A DNA stretch of 21,873 nucleotides from an uncultured Bacteroidales bacterium (GTDB lineage: Bacteria > Bacteroidota > Bacteroidia > Bacteroidales > Paludibacteraceae), in assembly GCA_903929065.1 (NCBI GenBank), contig CAIYTJ010000360.1, positions 1-21,873 of the forward strand, read 5' to 3'. The translations under genes and the position numbers were made by a program. Each line of letters begins with the position of its first letter. Position 1 is the first letter of the stretch. The notes under the pieces were generated by a model that saw only the letters and a program-made list of their open reading frames with translations, made no database searches and had not been told where the DNA came from. Positions 7,948-15,457 of the stretch are shown here, one piece after another.

Positions 7948-8038
7948 CTCTCAATTTTTTTTATTATCTTTTTTAAAATATAATTGTCCGTTAAGTAGTT
8001 GATACAATTAAATTCATATTCTTTAAACGAATATCCAA

Positions 8039-8224
8039 CCACATAGTACACATAAGTAACAGAGTAACTCATAGTTTTAAATTAGAGTTTTAGAAAACAA
8101 TCTATTAATTTTTAGTAAACATAGAAACATATAGTTTTTTTTGATGAAAGTTGTTGTTAACTATGTTTTCTATGAATACTTAAAAATGGCTATGTGATAC
8201 TATATAGCTATGTGTTCTATGTGG
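8039..8224. repeat. Terminal-inverted-repeat element, MITE-like
   Basis: The 383-nt gap between acnA and the pirin gene holds no supported gene. CCACATAGTACACAT (8039-8053) and ATGTGTTCTATGTGG (8210-8224) are inverted copies matching at 14 of 15 positions. Between them lie further imperfect inverted CATAG/CTATG motifs (for example AAACATAGAAACATA near 8118 and CTATGTTTTCTATG at 8161-8174), so the whole 186 bp could fold into a long imperfect hairpin. The content is strongly AT-rich and non-coding. Calling it a mobile remnant is inference; no transposase or clear target-site duplication was found. Confidence 0.5.
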
Positions 8225-8258
8225 ATAAAAGAAAGCGACAAAATAACTTTCACGCTAC

Positions 8259-9140
8259 TTAATCCTCCAACTGCCCAAACTTCCCGTTATTAAAATCTTC
8301 ATACGCCTGAATGATTTCCTGCTTGGTATTCATAACAAACGGACCATAAGGCACAATCGGCTCATTAATCGGCTCACCGCTCAAGATAAGCACCACAGCG
8401 CTTTCGTCGGGCGTTTCGAGCCTGATTTCCTGACCATCATTGGCAAACAACACAAAAAAATCGGTCGGTACGGGGTCGTCATTCACGAGCACGCTTCCTT
8501 CTATAACCAAAAATGCCGTATTATATTGTTGTGGAAATGAAAACAGCACATCAGCCCCTTTATTCAAGCGGGCATTGTACATTTCAACAGGCGTAAAACT
8601 GTGTGCAGGCCCCGAAACTCCTTTGTAACTGCCTGCAATAACTTCAACAGTACCCTGATTTTTTGGTAAAAAGACTAAACCATAGTCTTCACGCCGTAGG
8701 GGCTGGTAACCTGGTGGGTCCATTTTGTGCGCGGCCGGAAGATTCACCCACAACTGCACCATTTGCATCAGTCCGCCTTTCTTGCTCCATTCCTCCTCGT
8801 GATATTCCTTGTGCAACACGCCCGAAGCAGCCGTCATCCATTGCACATCGCCTTCGCCTATTACACCGCTTTTTCCGGTGCTGTCGTGATGTGCCACTTT
8901 ACCCTGATAAGAGATGGTGACTGTTTCAAACCCGCGATGCGGATGAACGCCCACGCCCCGTGGTATGTCGGTAGGCGGATATTCTACTTTAGCCCCGTAA
9001 TCTAACAGGAAAAACGGACTCATTCGTTGCAGTGACATTAATCCGTTTCCCGGGAAAAAATTATGCACCCTGAATCCATCGCCTACCATGTGTGCAGGAG
9101 GTGGCGGAATGATTTTTTCTATTGATCGAAGATTATTCAT
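8259..9140 (-). CDS. Pirin family protein (bicupin)
   Basis: A 293-residue predicted cytosolic metal-binding cupin. Pirins bind one iron; some bacterial members act as quercetin dioxygenases or modulate metabolic enzymes, and the role here is unknown. The N-cupin has GVHPHRGFETVTI at about 64-76, with metal ligands H66 and H68, and GVLHKEYHEE at 107-116, with H110 and E112. This matches the spacing of the human pirin ligands H56/H58/H101/E103. The C-terminal pirin domain includes LVIEGSVLVND and ILSGEPINEPIVPYGPFVMNT. The start at 9140 (MNNLRSIEKIIPPPPAHMVG) gives the usual pirin N-terminus; in-frame ATGs at 9149 and 9164 are possible. It is divergent from the frameshifted oxidoreductase gene, about 190 nt away. 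Confidence 0.9.
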   Translation of the reverse strand: MNNLRSIEKIIPPPPAHMVGDGFRVHNFFPGNGLMSLQRMSPFFLLDYGAKVEYPPTDIPRGVGVHPHRGFETVTISYQGKVAHHDSTGKSGVIGEGDVQWMTAASGVLHKEYHEEEWSKKGGLMQMVQLWVNLPAAHKMDPPGYQPLRREDYGLVFLPKNQGTVEVIAGSYKGVSGPAHSFTPVEMYNARLNKGADVLFSFPQQYNTAFLVIEGSVLVNDDPVPTDFFVLFANDGQEIRLETPDESAVVLILSGEPINEPIVPYGPFVMNTKQEIIQAYEDFNNGKFGQLED

Positions 9141-9227
9141 TAATTTCATTTTAATTATAAACAAATGGTTGTTGATTTGGTTCGGGAATTATTTTAAAAA
9201 ATTAAATCAAATACGCCTCTTAAACTT

Positions 9228-9235
9228 TATTTTTG
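9228..9235 (+). promoter_or_regulatory. Promoter -7 element upstream of the DsbA/FrnE-like gene
   Basis: TATTTTTG matches TAnnTTTG. The predicted start near 9242 leaves a leader of about 70-90 nt before ATG 9309 or 9330. No -33 TTTG is seen at the right spacing. Confidence 0.4.
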
Positions 9236-9329
9236 TAGGGTTGTTTAATGTGCACAGATTAATTAACTGATAGTCTGTGTTTATTCAATCCAATTAGAAT
9301 CCAAAAAAATGACTATACCTGCACCAAAA

Positions 9330-10038
9330 ATGAAAGTTGAAATATGGAGTGATGTCATGTGTCCGTTTTTTTTATATCGGCAAACGGAAATTTGAAACCG
9401 CTTTATCAGCGTTTAAAGACGCTTCTGATATTGAAATTGAGTGGAAAGCATTTCAGCTTTCGCCCGAACTGAAAACAAATCCGGATAAAAATATTCATGA
9501 ATATTTGGCGGAACATAAAGGTATAAGCGTGGAACAAGCCCGGGGCTTCAATGACCGGATAACGCTTAGTGCCAAGCATTTCGGACTTATTTACGACTTC
9601 AGCAAAGCCATTCCGGCCAACTCTTTTAATGCACATCGGTTTTCGCATTTGGCAAAGCAGCACGGGCTGCAGGATGCCGCCGAAGAACGGTTATTCAAAG
9701 CCTATTTTACGGATGGATTAAACTTCGACGACATACCGACGCTGATTGAACTGGGCGTGGAAATAGGACTGGATGCCGCAGAAGTAAAAGCAGTTCTGGA
9801 AAGTGATGCCTTTGTAGAAGATGTTCGTGAAGATATTTACGAAGCGTATCAGATTGGCGTGAGAGGTGTTCCTTTTTTTGTGTTCGACCGAAAAATGGCG
9901 GTTAGCGGTGCACAGGAAAGTGAGATTTTTCTGGAAACCCTTCATCGATCCTTTGCAGACTGGCGAAAGAAAAACCCCAAATCGGTTTTTGAAATGATGG
10001 ACAGACAAGTTTGTATTCCGGATGGAGAATGCAATTAA
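9330..10038 (+). pseudogene. DsbA/FrnE-type thiol oxidoreductase, frameshifted at a T8 run
   Basis: A thioredoxin-fold DsbA-family protein of the FrnE type. ATG 9330 gives MKVEIWSDVMCPFF and then hits a stop after a run of eight T (9366-9373). The +1 frame continues YIGKRKFETALSAFKD and runs intact to 10038. Removing one T restores 235 residues, the normal family length, including FQLSPELKTNPDKN, FNAHRFSHLAKQHG and the cis-proline loop GVRGVPFFVFD. Even in the restored frame the active site reads CPFF rather than CPFC, so the second catalytic cysteine is lost. ATG 9309 in the same frame could add 7 residues. The stretch after the frameshift is otherwise undamaged, so this is a recent lesion, a sequencing error, or a slippage-dependent gene. 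Calling it a pseudogene is the cautious choice. Confidence 0.75.
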
Positions 10039-10151
10039 TTTCAGTCCAATCTTTAATTATTAGCTTAAGGCAAAACTATCACTTTGCCACAAATTCCGTC
10101 CAATTACGAAACTTTAACTCCCGTTTTTCAATTTTTGAAAGCATTTTATTC

Positions 10152-10159
10152 TACATTTG
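10152..10159 (+). promoter_or_regulatory. Promoter -7 element for the first gene of the metal-efflux locus
   Basis: TACATTTG matches TAnnTTTG, with the predicted start about 30 nt before ATG 10197. A TTTG at 10134-10137 lies 14 nt upstream, shorter than usual. It could open transcription of the metal-handling genes. Confidence 0.5.
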
Positions 10160-10196
10160 CACGAACTTTTACGAAGTAGAACCGTTTCAAATATAA

Positions 10197-10616
10197 ATGA
10201 AAAAACTTTTCTCCATATTATTTGCGGCTGTGATCGTGCTTTCGGGCATGCATCTATCACTTGCCATGCATGAATGTGGAGGAGAATTGGCAGCAGTAAA
10301 ATGGTCCTTGTCTGAAGAAAAGGCAAGTTGTGGTATGGAAATGCCGAAACCAACCAATCCCGCAGAAAAAACGATTATTCCTGAAAGTTGCTGCAAGGAC
10401 GAAATCTCCGATTTTGCCGTTGACCATACGTACAATCCTTCTACGTTGCAGGCAAATGAGCCGACATTTCATTTATTGCAGGTTTTTTTGATTCCCGAAA
10501 ATACCGGAAGTTCAGCTATAGCCACTTCATTTTCGCGTAACACAAATGTCCAGCCACCCGGCAACTATATTGCCAGTGCTGTCAGCCTCCCTGACATTTG
10601 TGTATTCCTGATTTGA
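10197..10616 (+). CDS. HYC_CC_PP-like secreted protein
   Basis: A 139-residue exported protein with a signal peptide (MKKLFSILFAAVIVLSGMHLSLA, about 1-23). After it come three small motifs: HEC at 25-27, CC at 65-66, and PP at 120-121 followed by a short hydrophobic end (SLPDICVFLI). This order fits the HYC_CC_PP family, short Bacteroidota proteins named for these motifs and often found beside metal-efflux genes. With the additional C45 and Met-rich MEMP at 47-50, binding of a soft metal such as Cu(I) in the periplasm or at a membrane is plausible but not shown. It is the first gene of the metal locus, 234 nt before the HMA-domain gene. The family name rests on recall of the motif pattern. 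Confidence 0.75.
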   Translation: MKKLFSILFAAVIVLSGMHLSLAMHECGGELAAVKWSLSEEKASCGMEMPKPTNPAEKTIIPESCCKDEISDFAVDHTYNPSTLQANEPTFHLLQVFLIPENTGSSAIATSFSRNTNVQPPGNYIASAVSLPDICVFLI

Positions 10617-10620
10617 TTTT

Positions 10621-10839
10621 TTCACCACTAAGACAGTAAGGACACTCAGTTTCACTAAGAAACATTTGTTGTCTTGTCATTGTCACATCTCTATTTTCCG
10701 CAGATTACACTGATTTTCGCAGAAATTTCATTACAAGTTATTTAGAATTCAGATTCTACCAAAATAAATTTGCGTCGATTTGCGTAATTTGCGTTCTACA
10801 AAAAACAAAATATTAATTTGCGCTCTTTGCGTGCTAACA
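10621..10839. repeat. Degenerate dispersed repeats in the gap before the HMA gene
   Basis: This 233-nt gap holds no gene. It contains a CACCACTAAGACAGTAAGGA-type stretch (10624-10643), CGCAGATTACACTGATTTTC followed by GCAG (10699-10722), and several TTTGCG(T/C) copies at about 10769-10790 and 10818-10833, some spaced 9-10 nt. These resemble short repeats scattered through many Bacteroidota genomes. TAAATTTG at 10765-10772 also fits the -7 consensus and could be a promoter for the HMA gene. Confidence 0.5.
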
Positions 10840-10849
10840 AAAAATCAAA

Positions 10850-11173
10850 ATGAAAACATTCAAATATTTTATAGCTATTGCAGCTCTTACTATCTCAACT
10901 GTAGCTTTTGCAGCTTCCAAAACTGAAGCCATCAAAGTATCCGGTAACTGCGGATCGTGTAAAGCCCGTATTGAAAAAGCCGCCAAAATAGACGGAGTAA
11001 CCAAAGCCGATTGGAATGACAAAACCAAGGTATTGACGCTAGTTTACGATCCCGCAAAAGTATCGAGTGACGATGTGCAGAAATCAATTGCTGCTGTGGG
11101 TCATGATACGCCGAAATACAAAGCTGACGCAAAAGTTTACAATGCTTTGCCTGGGTGCTGTAAGTACCGATAA
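10850..11173 (+). CDS. Secreted heavy-metal-associated (HMA) domain protein
   Basis: A 107-residue protein with a signal peptide (about 1-21, ending TVAFAAS) and one ferredoxin-like HMA domain. The metal site is SGNCGSC, with C34 and C37, replacing the usual MxCxxC. The rest of the fold is visible as IEKAAKIDGVTKADW, KTKVLTLVYDPAKVS and DVQKSIAAVGHDTPKYKA. A second cysteine pair, PGCC at 101-104, closes the protein and may add a site. It probably carries Cu(I) or a similar ion in the periplasm and passes it to the CusA/CusB pump encoded next. It ends just before the TGTGCCAAT repeats and about 135 nt before cusA. Confidence 0.9.
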   Translation: MKTFKYFIAIAALTISTVAFAASKTEAIKVSGNCGSCKARIEKAAKIDGVTKADWNDKTKVLTLVYDPAKVSSDDVQKSIAAVGHDTPKYKADAKVYNALPGCCKYR

Positions 11174-11289
11174 TGTGCCAATAAATTAATATGCCAATGT
11201 GCCAATAAAATAATGTGCCAATGTGCCAATAAAATAATGTGCCAATAAGTTAGTATGCCATTCTTAATTGGCATATTGGCACATTGGCA
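11172..11289. repeat. TGTGCCAAT direct repeats with an inverted copy, abutting cusA
   Basis: The gap holds repeated (A)ATGTGCCAATAAA blocks. TGCCAATGTGCCAAT occurs at 11192-11206 and again at 11216-11230, and its perfect inverse ATTGGCACATTGGCA lies at 11275-11289, only 18 nt before the cusA ATG. A 15-bp stem can form with either left copy. The repeats fill almost the whole intergenic space, leaving no room for a normal promoter. The repeat type resembles sequences seen scattered in Bacteroidota genomes. Confidence 0.85.
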
Positions 11290-11307
11290 AATTATAACAT
11301 TAGTCTT

Positions 11308-14300
11308 ATGTTCAACAAACTCGTCAAATATTTTCTCGAACACCGGTTGGTTACGTTTCTGTTTCTGATATCCTTTTTGGTAATGGGAATTGCGTATTCG
11401 CCGTTTAACTGGAACACGGGCGCTTTGCCGCGTGATCCGATTCCGGTAGATGCTATTCCCGACATCGGGGATAATCAGCAAATTGTGGCCACCGAATGGA
11501 TGGGACGTTCGCCTAAAGATATTCAGGATCAGGTATCGTATCCGCTTACCACGGCTTTGCTCGGAGTGCCCGGTGTGAAAACCATTCGAAGTACGTCGAT
11601 GTTCGGCATGTCGTTTATCTACATTATTTTCAAAGATAATGTGGAATTTTACTGGAGCCGATCGCGGATTCTGGAAAAGCTGAATTCGCTGCCGGCAGGA
11701 ACGCTACCACAAGGTGTTCAGCCAACCTTAGGACCCGATGCAACGGCTCTCGGGCAGATTTACTGGTACACGCTCGAAGGCCGTAATCCGAAAACCGGGA
11801 AACCGAATGGCGGTTGGAGTCCGCAGGAGTTACGCACCATTCAGGATTTCTATGTAAAATACAGTTTGTCGTCGGCCGAAGGTGTTTCGGAAGTGGCATC
11901 AGTGGGCGGTTTTATCAAAGAATATCAGGTGGACATTCATCCCGAAGCATTGAAAGCATACGGAGTGACTGTGATGGATGTAATGAATGCCGTGAAGAAA
12001 AGCAACCTGGATATTGGTGCCGAAACCGTGGAACTGAACAATGTGGAATACCTGATTCGTGGATTGGGTTATGTGAAGAGCCTCGACGATTTGGATAATT
12101 CGGTCGTTACGGTAAAAAATAATGTTCCGGTACGGATTAAGGATGTGGCGCATACCACTTTCGGACCGGCAACGCGCCGTGGCGGGTTGGATAAAGCCGG
12201 TGCTGAAGCAGTGGGAGCTGTGGTTGTGGCCCGATACGGTTCTAATCCAATGGAAGTTATCAGCAATGTAAAAGCCAAAATCAAGGAAATTGAAGCCGGC
12301 TTGCCGCAGAAAACCTTGCCCGATGGAAGTATTTCCAAAGTAACTGTCGTTCCTTTTTACGACCGAACCGGTCTGATTAAGGAAACAATCGGGACACTGG
12401 AATCGGCACTGTCGCACGAAATACTGATCAGCATTATTGTTATTATCGTGTTGGTGCTTAATCTTCGGGCATCGTTGATTGTGGCCGGATTGTTGCCTAT
12501 GGGTGTGTTGCTTACCTTTGTGCTCATGCATTTTTTTGGAGTGGATGCCAATATCGTGGCTTTGTCCGGTATTGCCATTGCCATTGGGGTGATGGTGGAT
12601 ATTGGCATTGTGGATGTGGAGAATATTCTCCGGCATTTGGAAATGCCCGAAAATAAAGGAATCCGCGGCAAGAAGTTAATGTCGGTGATTTATCTGGCTA
12701 CAACCGAGGTTCGAGCGGCTGTAGTGACTTCCATTGCCACCACCATTGTAAGTTTCCTGCCTGTTTTTGCGTTGGAAGCTTCCGAAGGAAAACTGTTTCA
12801 CCCGCTGGCATTTACCAAAACATTTGCGCTGATTTCGGCTTTTGTGCTGGGAATCGTGGTTCTTCCTACCTTGGTTTACTTGTTTTTCAATATTAAAATT
12901 GATACTAAAAAGATTAAACGAATCTGGAACGGTGGACTTATTGCAGCCGGAGTGATATTTATCATTCTGTGGCAAACCTGGCCGGCGCTGGCACTGATTG
13001 CTATCGGAATCAATAATTTGCTTGAATATCGCTGGCCGGAAAAACGAAAAGAATTTCCGAATTTTATCAATATCGGCATTACGGTTTTTACAGCGGTTTA
13101 TTATTTGTCTATCGAATGGTTACCGCTTGGAGCTCACAACAGCACGTTTGTAAACTTTATTTTCGTGGCAGGAATTGTTGCCCTGATTCTGGTTGTATTA
13201 ATGACTATGGTGCATTATTACGAACCGATTCTTCGCTGGGGACTTGAAAATAAGTGGAAATTCCTGTTGCTTCCAGCTTTCACAATCTTGTTCGGATTGC
13301 TTGTTTGGCAGGGATTTGATAAAGTTTTTGGTTTTGTGGCAACCGGTGTTGAAAAAATCGGTTGGCAGGCACCGGCAAATACATTCCCCGGAACGGGAAA
13401 AGAATTTATGCCGTCGCTCAACGAAGGTTCGTATTTGTTGATGCCAACCAGTATGCCTCATTCGAGCATTGAGAAAAATTTGCAATATATTGAAACACTT
13501 GATAAACGGCTAGCCAATATTCCCGAAGTGGAAGTTGCCGTGGGGAAATGGGGGCGCGTAAACTCCGCCCTCGATCCGGCTCCGGTTCAGATGTTTGAGA
13601 ATACCATCAATTACCGTCCGGAATACAAACTGGATGAAGATGGCAAACGCGAGCGCTTCAAAACGGATGGTGATGGAATTTTTATGTTGAGAAACGGAAA
13701 GAAATACAATGCTGAAGCGGAAAAATACCGTGCCATTCAAACCGATAGTCTGGTGGTGGATCAACACGGTGAATATTTCCGACAATGGCGTCCGCAGATT
13801 AAAAAGCCAGACGATATCTGGAATGAAATTGTGAAAGTTACCAATATTCCGGGTTTGACTTCCGCTCCCAAACTACAACCAATTGAAACCCGGTTGGTAA
13901 TGCTTTCCACCGGAATGCGTGCGCCTATGGGATTAAAAGTGTATGGTCCCGATCTTGAATCGATCGAGAAAGCCGGAATGGAATTCGAGAAAGCTCTGAA
14001 AGATGTGCCTTCGGTCAAAGCTTCGTCGGTATTTTACGACCGGGCTGTTGGTGCTCCGTATCTCGAAATTAAGTTGAATCGCGAAGCCATGGCACGTTAT
14101 GGAATGACCGTGAGCGATGTTCAGGAAGTGTTGCAGGTGGCAGTTGGAGGAATGGCGTTGAGTACTTCTGTGGAATGGCGGGAGCGTTTCCCAATGCGGG
14201 TCCGGTATGCGCGCGAATTGCGCGATAATCCGGATGATTTGAAACAAATCCTGATTCCGGCGATGAATGGCGTTCAGGTGCCGCTTGGCGAAATTGCTGA

Positions 14301-15090
14301 CATCAATTATACCAAAGGCGCCCAGATGATTCGCAGCGAAAATACCTTTCTTGTGGGTTACGTGATTTTTGATAAGTTGGAAGGTAAAGCCGAAGTGGAT
14401 GTGGTGGAACAAGCTTCTGCCTTGCTTCAGAAGAAAATAGATTCAGGCCAGATTAAACTGCCGGCGGGTGTTACCTACAAATTTGCCGGAAACTACGAAC
14501 AGGAAATACGCGCCACTAAACGGTTGTCGATTGTGATACCGATAAGTTTGCTCATGATTTTACTGCTGTTGTATTTCCAGTTCAAAACTGTGACCGCTTC
14601 GTTTATCCATTTTTCGGGTGTTTTTGTGGCTTTTGCCGGTGGATTTATCATGATTTGGTTGTACGGTCAGGATTGGTTTATGAACTTCTCCGTGGCCGGA
14701 ATGAACCTGCGTGATTTATTTCAAATGCACCCGATAAACCTGAGTGTGGCGGTTTGGGTAGGATTTATTGCCCTTTTTGGCATTGCCACCAACGATGGAG
14801 TGATTATGGGAACCTATATTCATCAGGTGTTTGAAGACCGGCATCCGTCAACCGTTTACGAAGTGCGCGAAGCGGTTGTTGCTGCCGGAAAGAGGCGTGT
14901 CCGTCCGGCTATGATGACTACTGCCGTGGCGGTTATCGCTCTGTTGCCTGTGCTGACTTCCACCGGAAAAGGTGCTGACATTATGGTTCCGATGGCGATT
15001 CCTACTTTTGGAGGAATGATTATCCAATTAATGACTATCTATGTTGTTCCTTTGTTGCAGGCCATGTGGCGGGAAAAAGGGAAGAAATAG
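11308..15090 (+). CDS. cusA: CusA/CzcA-type heavy-metal efflux RND permease
   Basis: Inner-membrane proton-driven pump of the HME-RND family, 1260 residues from ATG 11308. N-terminal TM1 is followed by DPIPVDAIPDIGDNQQIV (about 43-60) and the porter domain. The TM4 motif AIAIGVMVDIGIVDVEN at about 424-440 has the proton-relay aspartate and is closer to the CusA (Cu/Ag) pattern than to CzcA (Zn/Co). GKEFMPSLNEGSYLLMPTSMP and ETRLVMLSTGMRAP hold methionines in the regions that form the CusA metal path. It is about 200 residues longer than E. coli CusA, with extra hydrophobic segments around 540-630 and an insert around 770-828. The frame is open from 11284, but 11308 is preferred because the upstream codons lie against a repeat. 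Cu/Ag substrate is inferred from neighbours and motifs. Confidence 0.93.
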   Translation: MFNKLVKYFLEHRLVTFLFLISFLVMGIAYSPFNWNTGALPRDPIPVDAIPDIGDNQQIVATEWMGRSPKDIQDQVSYPLTTALLGVPGVKTIRSTSMFGMSFIYIIFKDNVEFYWSRSRILEKLNSLPAGTLPQGVQPTLGPDATALGQIYWYTLEGRNPKTGKPNGGWSPQELRTIQDFYVKYSLSSAEGVSEVASVGGFIKEYQVDIHPEALKAYGVTVMDVMNAVKKSNLDIGAETVELNNVEYLIRGLGYVKSLDDLDNSVVTVKNNVPVRIKDVAHTTFGPATRRGGLDKAGAEAVGAVVVARYGSNPMEVISNVKAKIKEIEAGLPQKTLPDGSISKVTVVPFYDRTGLIKETIGTLESALSHEILISIIVIIVLVLNLRASLIVAGLLPMGVLLTFVLMHFFGVDANIVALSGIAIAIGVMVDIGIVDVENILRHLEMPENKGIRGKKLMSVIYLATTEVRAAVVTSIATTIVSFLPVFALEASEGKLFHPLAFTKTFALISAFVLGIVVLPTLVYLFFNIKIDTKKIKRIWNGGLIAAGVIFIILWQTWPALALIAIGINNLLEYRWPEKRKEFPNFINIGITVFTAVYYLSIEWLPLGAHNSTFVNFIFVAGIVALILVVLMTMVHYYEPILRWGLENKWKFLLLPAFTILFGLLVWQGFDKVFGFVATGVEKIGWQAPANTFPGTGKEFMPSLNEGSYLLMPTSMPHSSIEKNLQYIETLDKRLANIPEVEVAVGKWGRVNSALDPAPVQMFENTINYRPEYKLDEDGKRERFKTDGDGIFMLRNGKKYNAEAEKYRAIQTDSLVVDQHGEYFRQWRPQIKKPDDIWNEIVKVTNIPGLTSAPKLQPIETRLVMLSTGMRAPMGLKVYGPDLESIEKAGMEFEKALKDVPSVKASSVFYDRAVGAPYLEIKLNREAMARYGMTVSDVQEVLQVAVGGMALSTSVEWRERFPMRVRYARELRDNPDDLKQILIPAMNGVQVPLGEIADINYTKGAQMIRSENTFLVGYVIFDKLEGKAEVDVVEQASALLQKKIDSGQIKLPAGVTYKFAGNYEQEIRATKRLSIVIPISLLMILLLLYFQFKTVTASFIHFSGVFVAFAGGFIMIWLYGQDWFMNFSVAGMNLRDLFQMHPINLSVAVWVGFIALFGIATNDGVIMGTYIHQVFEDRHPSTVYEVREAVVAAGKRRVRPAMMTTAVAVIALLPVLTSTGKGADIMVPMAIPTFGGMIIQLMTIYVVPLLQAMWREKGKK

Positions 15091-15108
15091 CGGTATTTTC
15101 ATGGCGTT

Positions 15109-15415
15109 GAAAATACTTTCGGATTTAAGCCGGAAAGTTTCGCTGACAATAGAAAAAGTTCCGCAGACGTCAGAGAATGTTTGCGATTAAAATGCGAAAG
15201 TCTGCGATTAAAATGCCGAAGTTCCGCTAACGTCAGGGAATGTTTGCGGATAAAGCCGGAATGTTTCGCTTGGTTCTGGAAAAGTTCTACTGAAGTCAGA
15301 GAAAGTTCCGCTTGTTTCAGGGAAAGTTTCGCTGACACTTGAAAAAGTTCCGCAGACGTCAGGGAATGTTTGCGATTAAAGCCGGAAAGTTCTGTGGAAC
15401 TGGCAGAATATTTTG
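15109..15415. repeat. Phased 21-bp minisatellite-like array between cusA and tolC
   Basis: The 367-nt gap between cusA and tolC is largely an array of diverged units near GGAAAGTTCCGCTGACGTCAG or GGAATGTTTGCGATTAAAGC. The G of the AAGTT/ATGTT core falls at 15137, 15158, 15179, 15200, 15221, 15242, 15263, 15284, 15305, 15326, 15347, 15368 and 15389: thirteen units in exact 21-bp phase with no indel, plus weaker units at both ends (15116, 15410). A 61-bp block at 15131-15191 recurs at 15320-15380 with few mismatches, offset 189 bp or nine periods. On the minus strand one frame is open through the whole array, a heptad peptide ending at TGA 15099-15101, but no convincing start exists. It is not CRISPR: the repeats are contiguous and lack spacers. 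Confidence 0.9.
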
Positions 15416-15457
15416 AAGAGCTTATAAATTGGTTGAAACAACTAAAAAAAATAAAAT

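Noticed and set aside
7588..7983. Plus-strand open frame of 131 codons opposite the acnA start
   Set aside because: It overlaps the conserved aconitase N-terminus and its promoter on the other strand and has no recognisable domain.
9337..10038. A complete DsbA-like gene starting at TTG 9337 (MKYGVMSCVRFF...)
   Set aside because: The frame before the T8 run does not match the family, while ATG 9330 in the other frame gives the expected MKVEIWSDVMCPF. The TTG start is an artefact of the frameshift.
10069..10088. GGCAAA...TTTGCC hairpin after the DsbA-like gene as a terminator
   Set aside because: The stem is only 6 bp and no T-tract follows.
11899..12636. Long minus-strand open frame (245 codons) opposite cusA
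   Set aside because: It is antisense to a strongly conserved pump gene, His/Asn-rich with no recognisable domain, as expected of a shadow frame.
15101..15190. Small plus-strand ORF MALKILSDLSRKVSLTIEKV... (29 residues) at the left end of the array
   Set aside because: It is made of repeat units, stops within the array, and has no recognisable promoter or ribosome-binding signal, so it cannot be supported as a gene.
15109..15415. The 21-bp array as a CRISPR
   Set aside because: Units are contiguous with no unique spacers, units are too diverged, and no cas gene is near.
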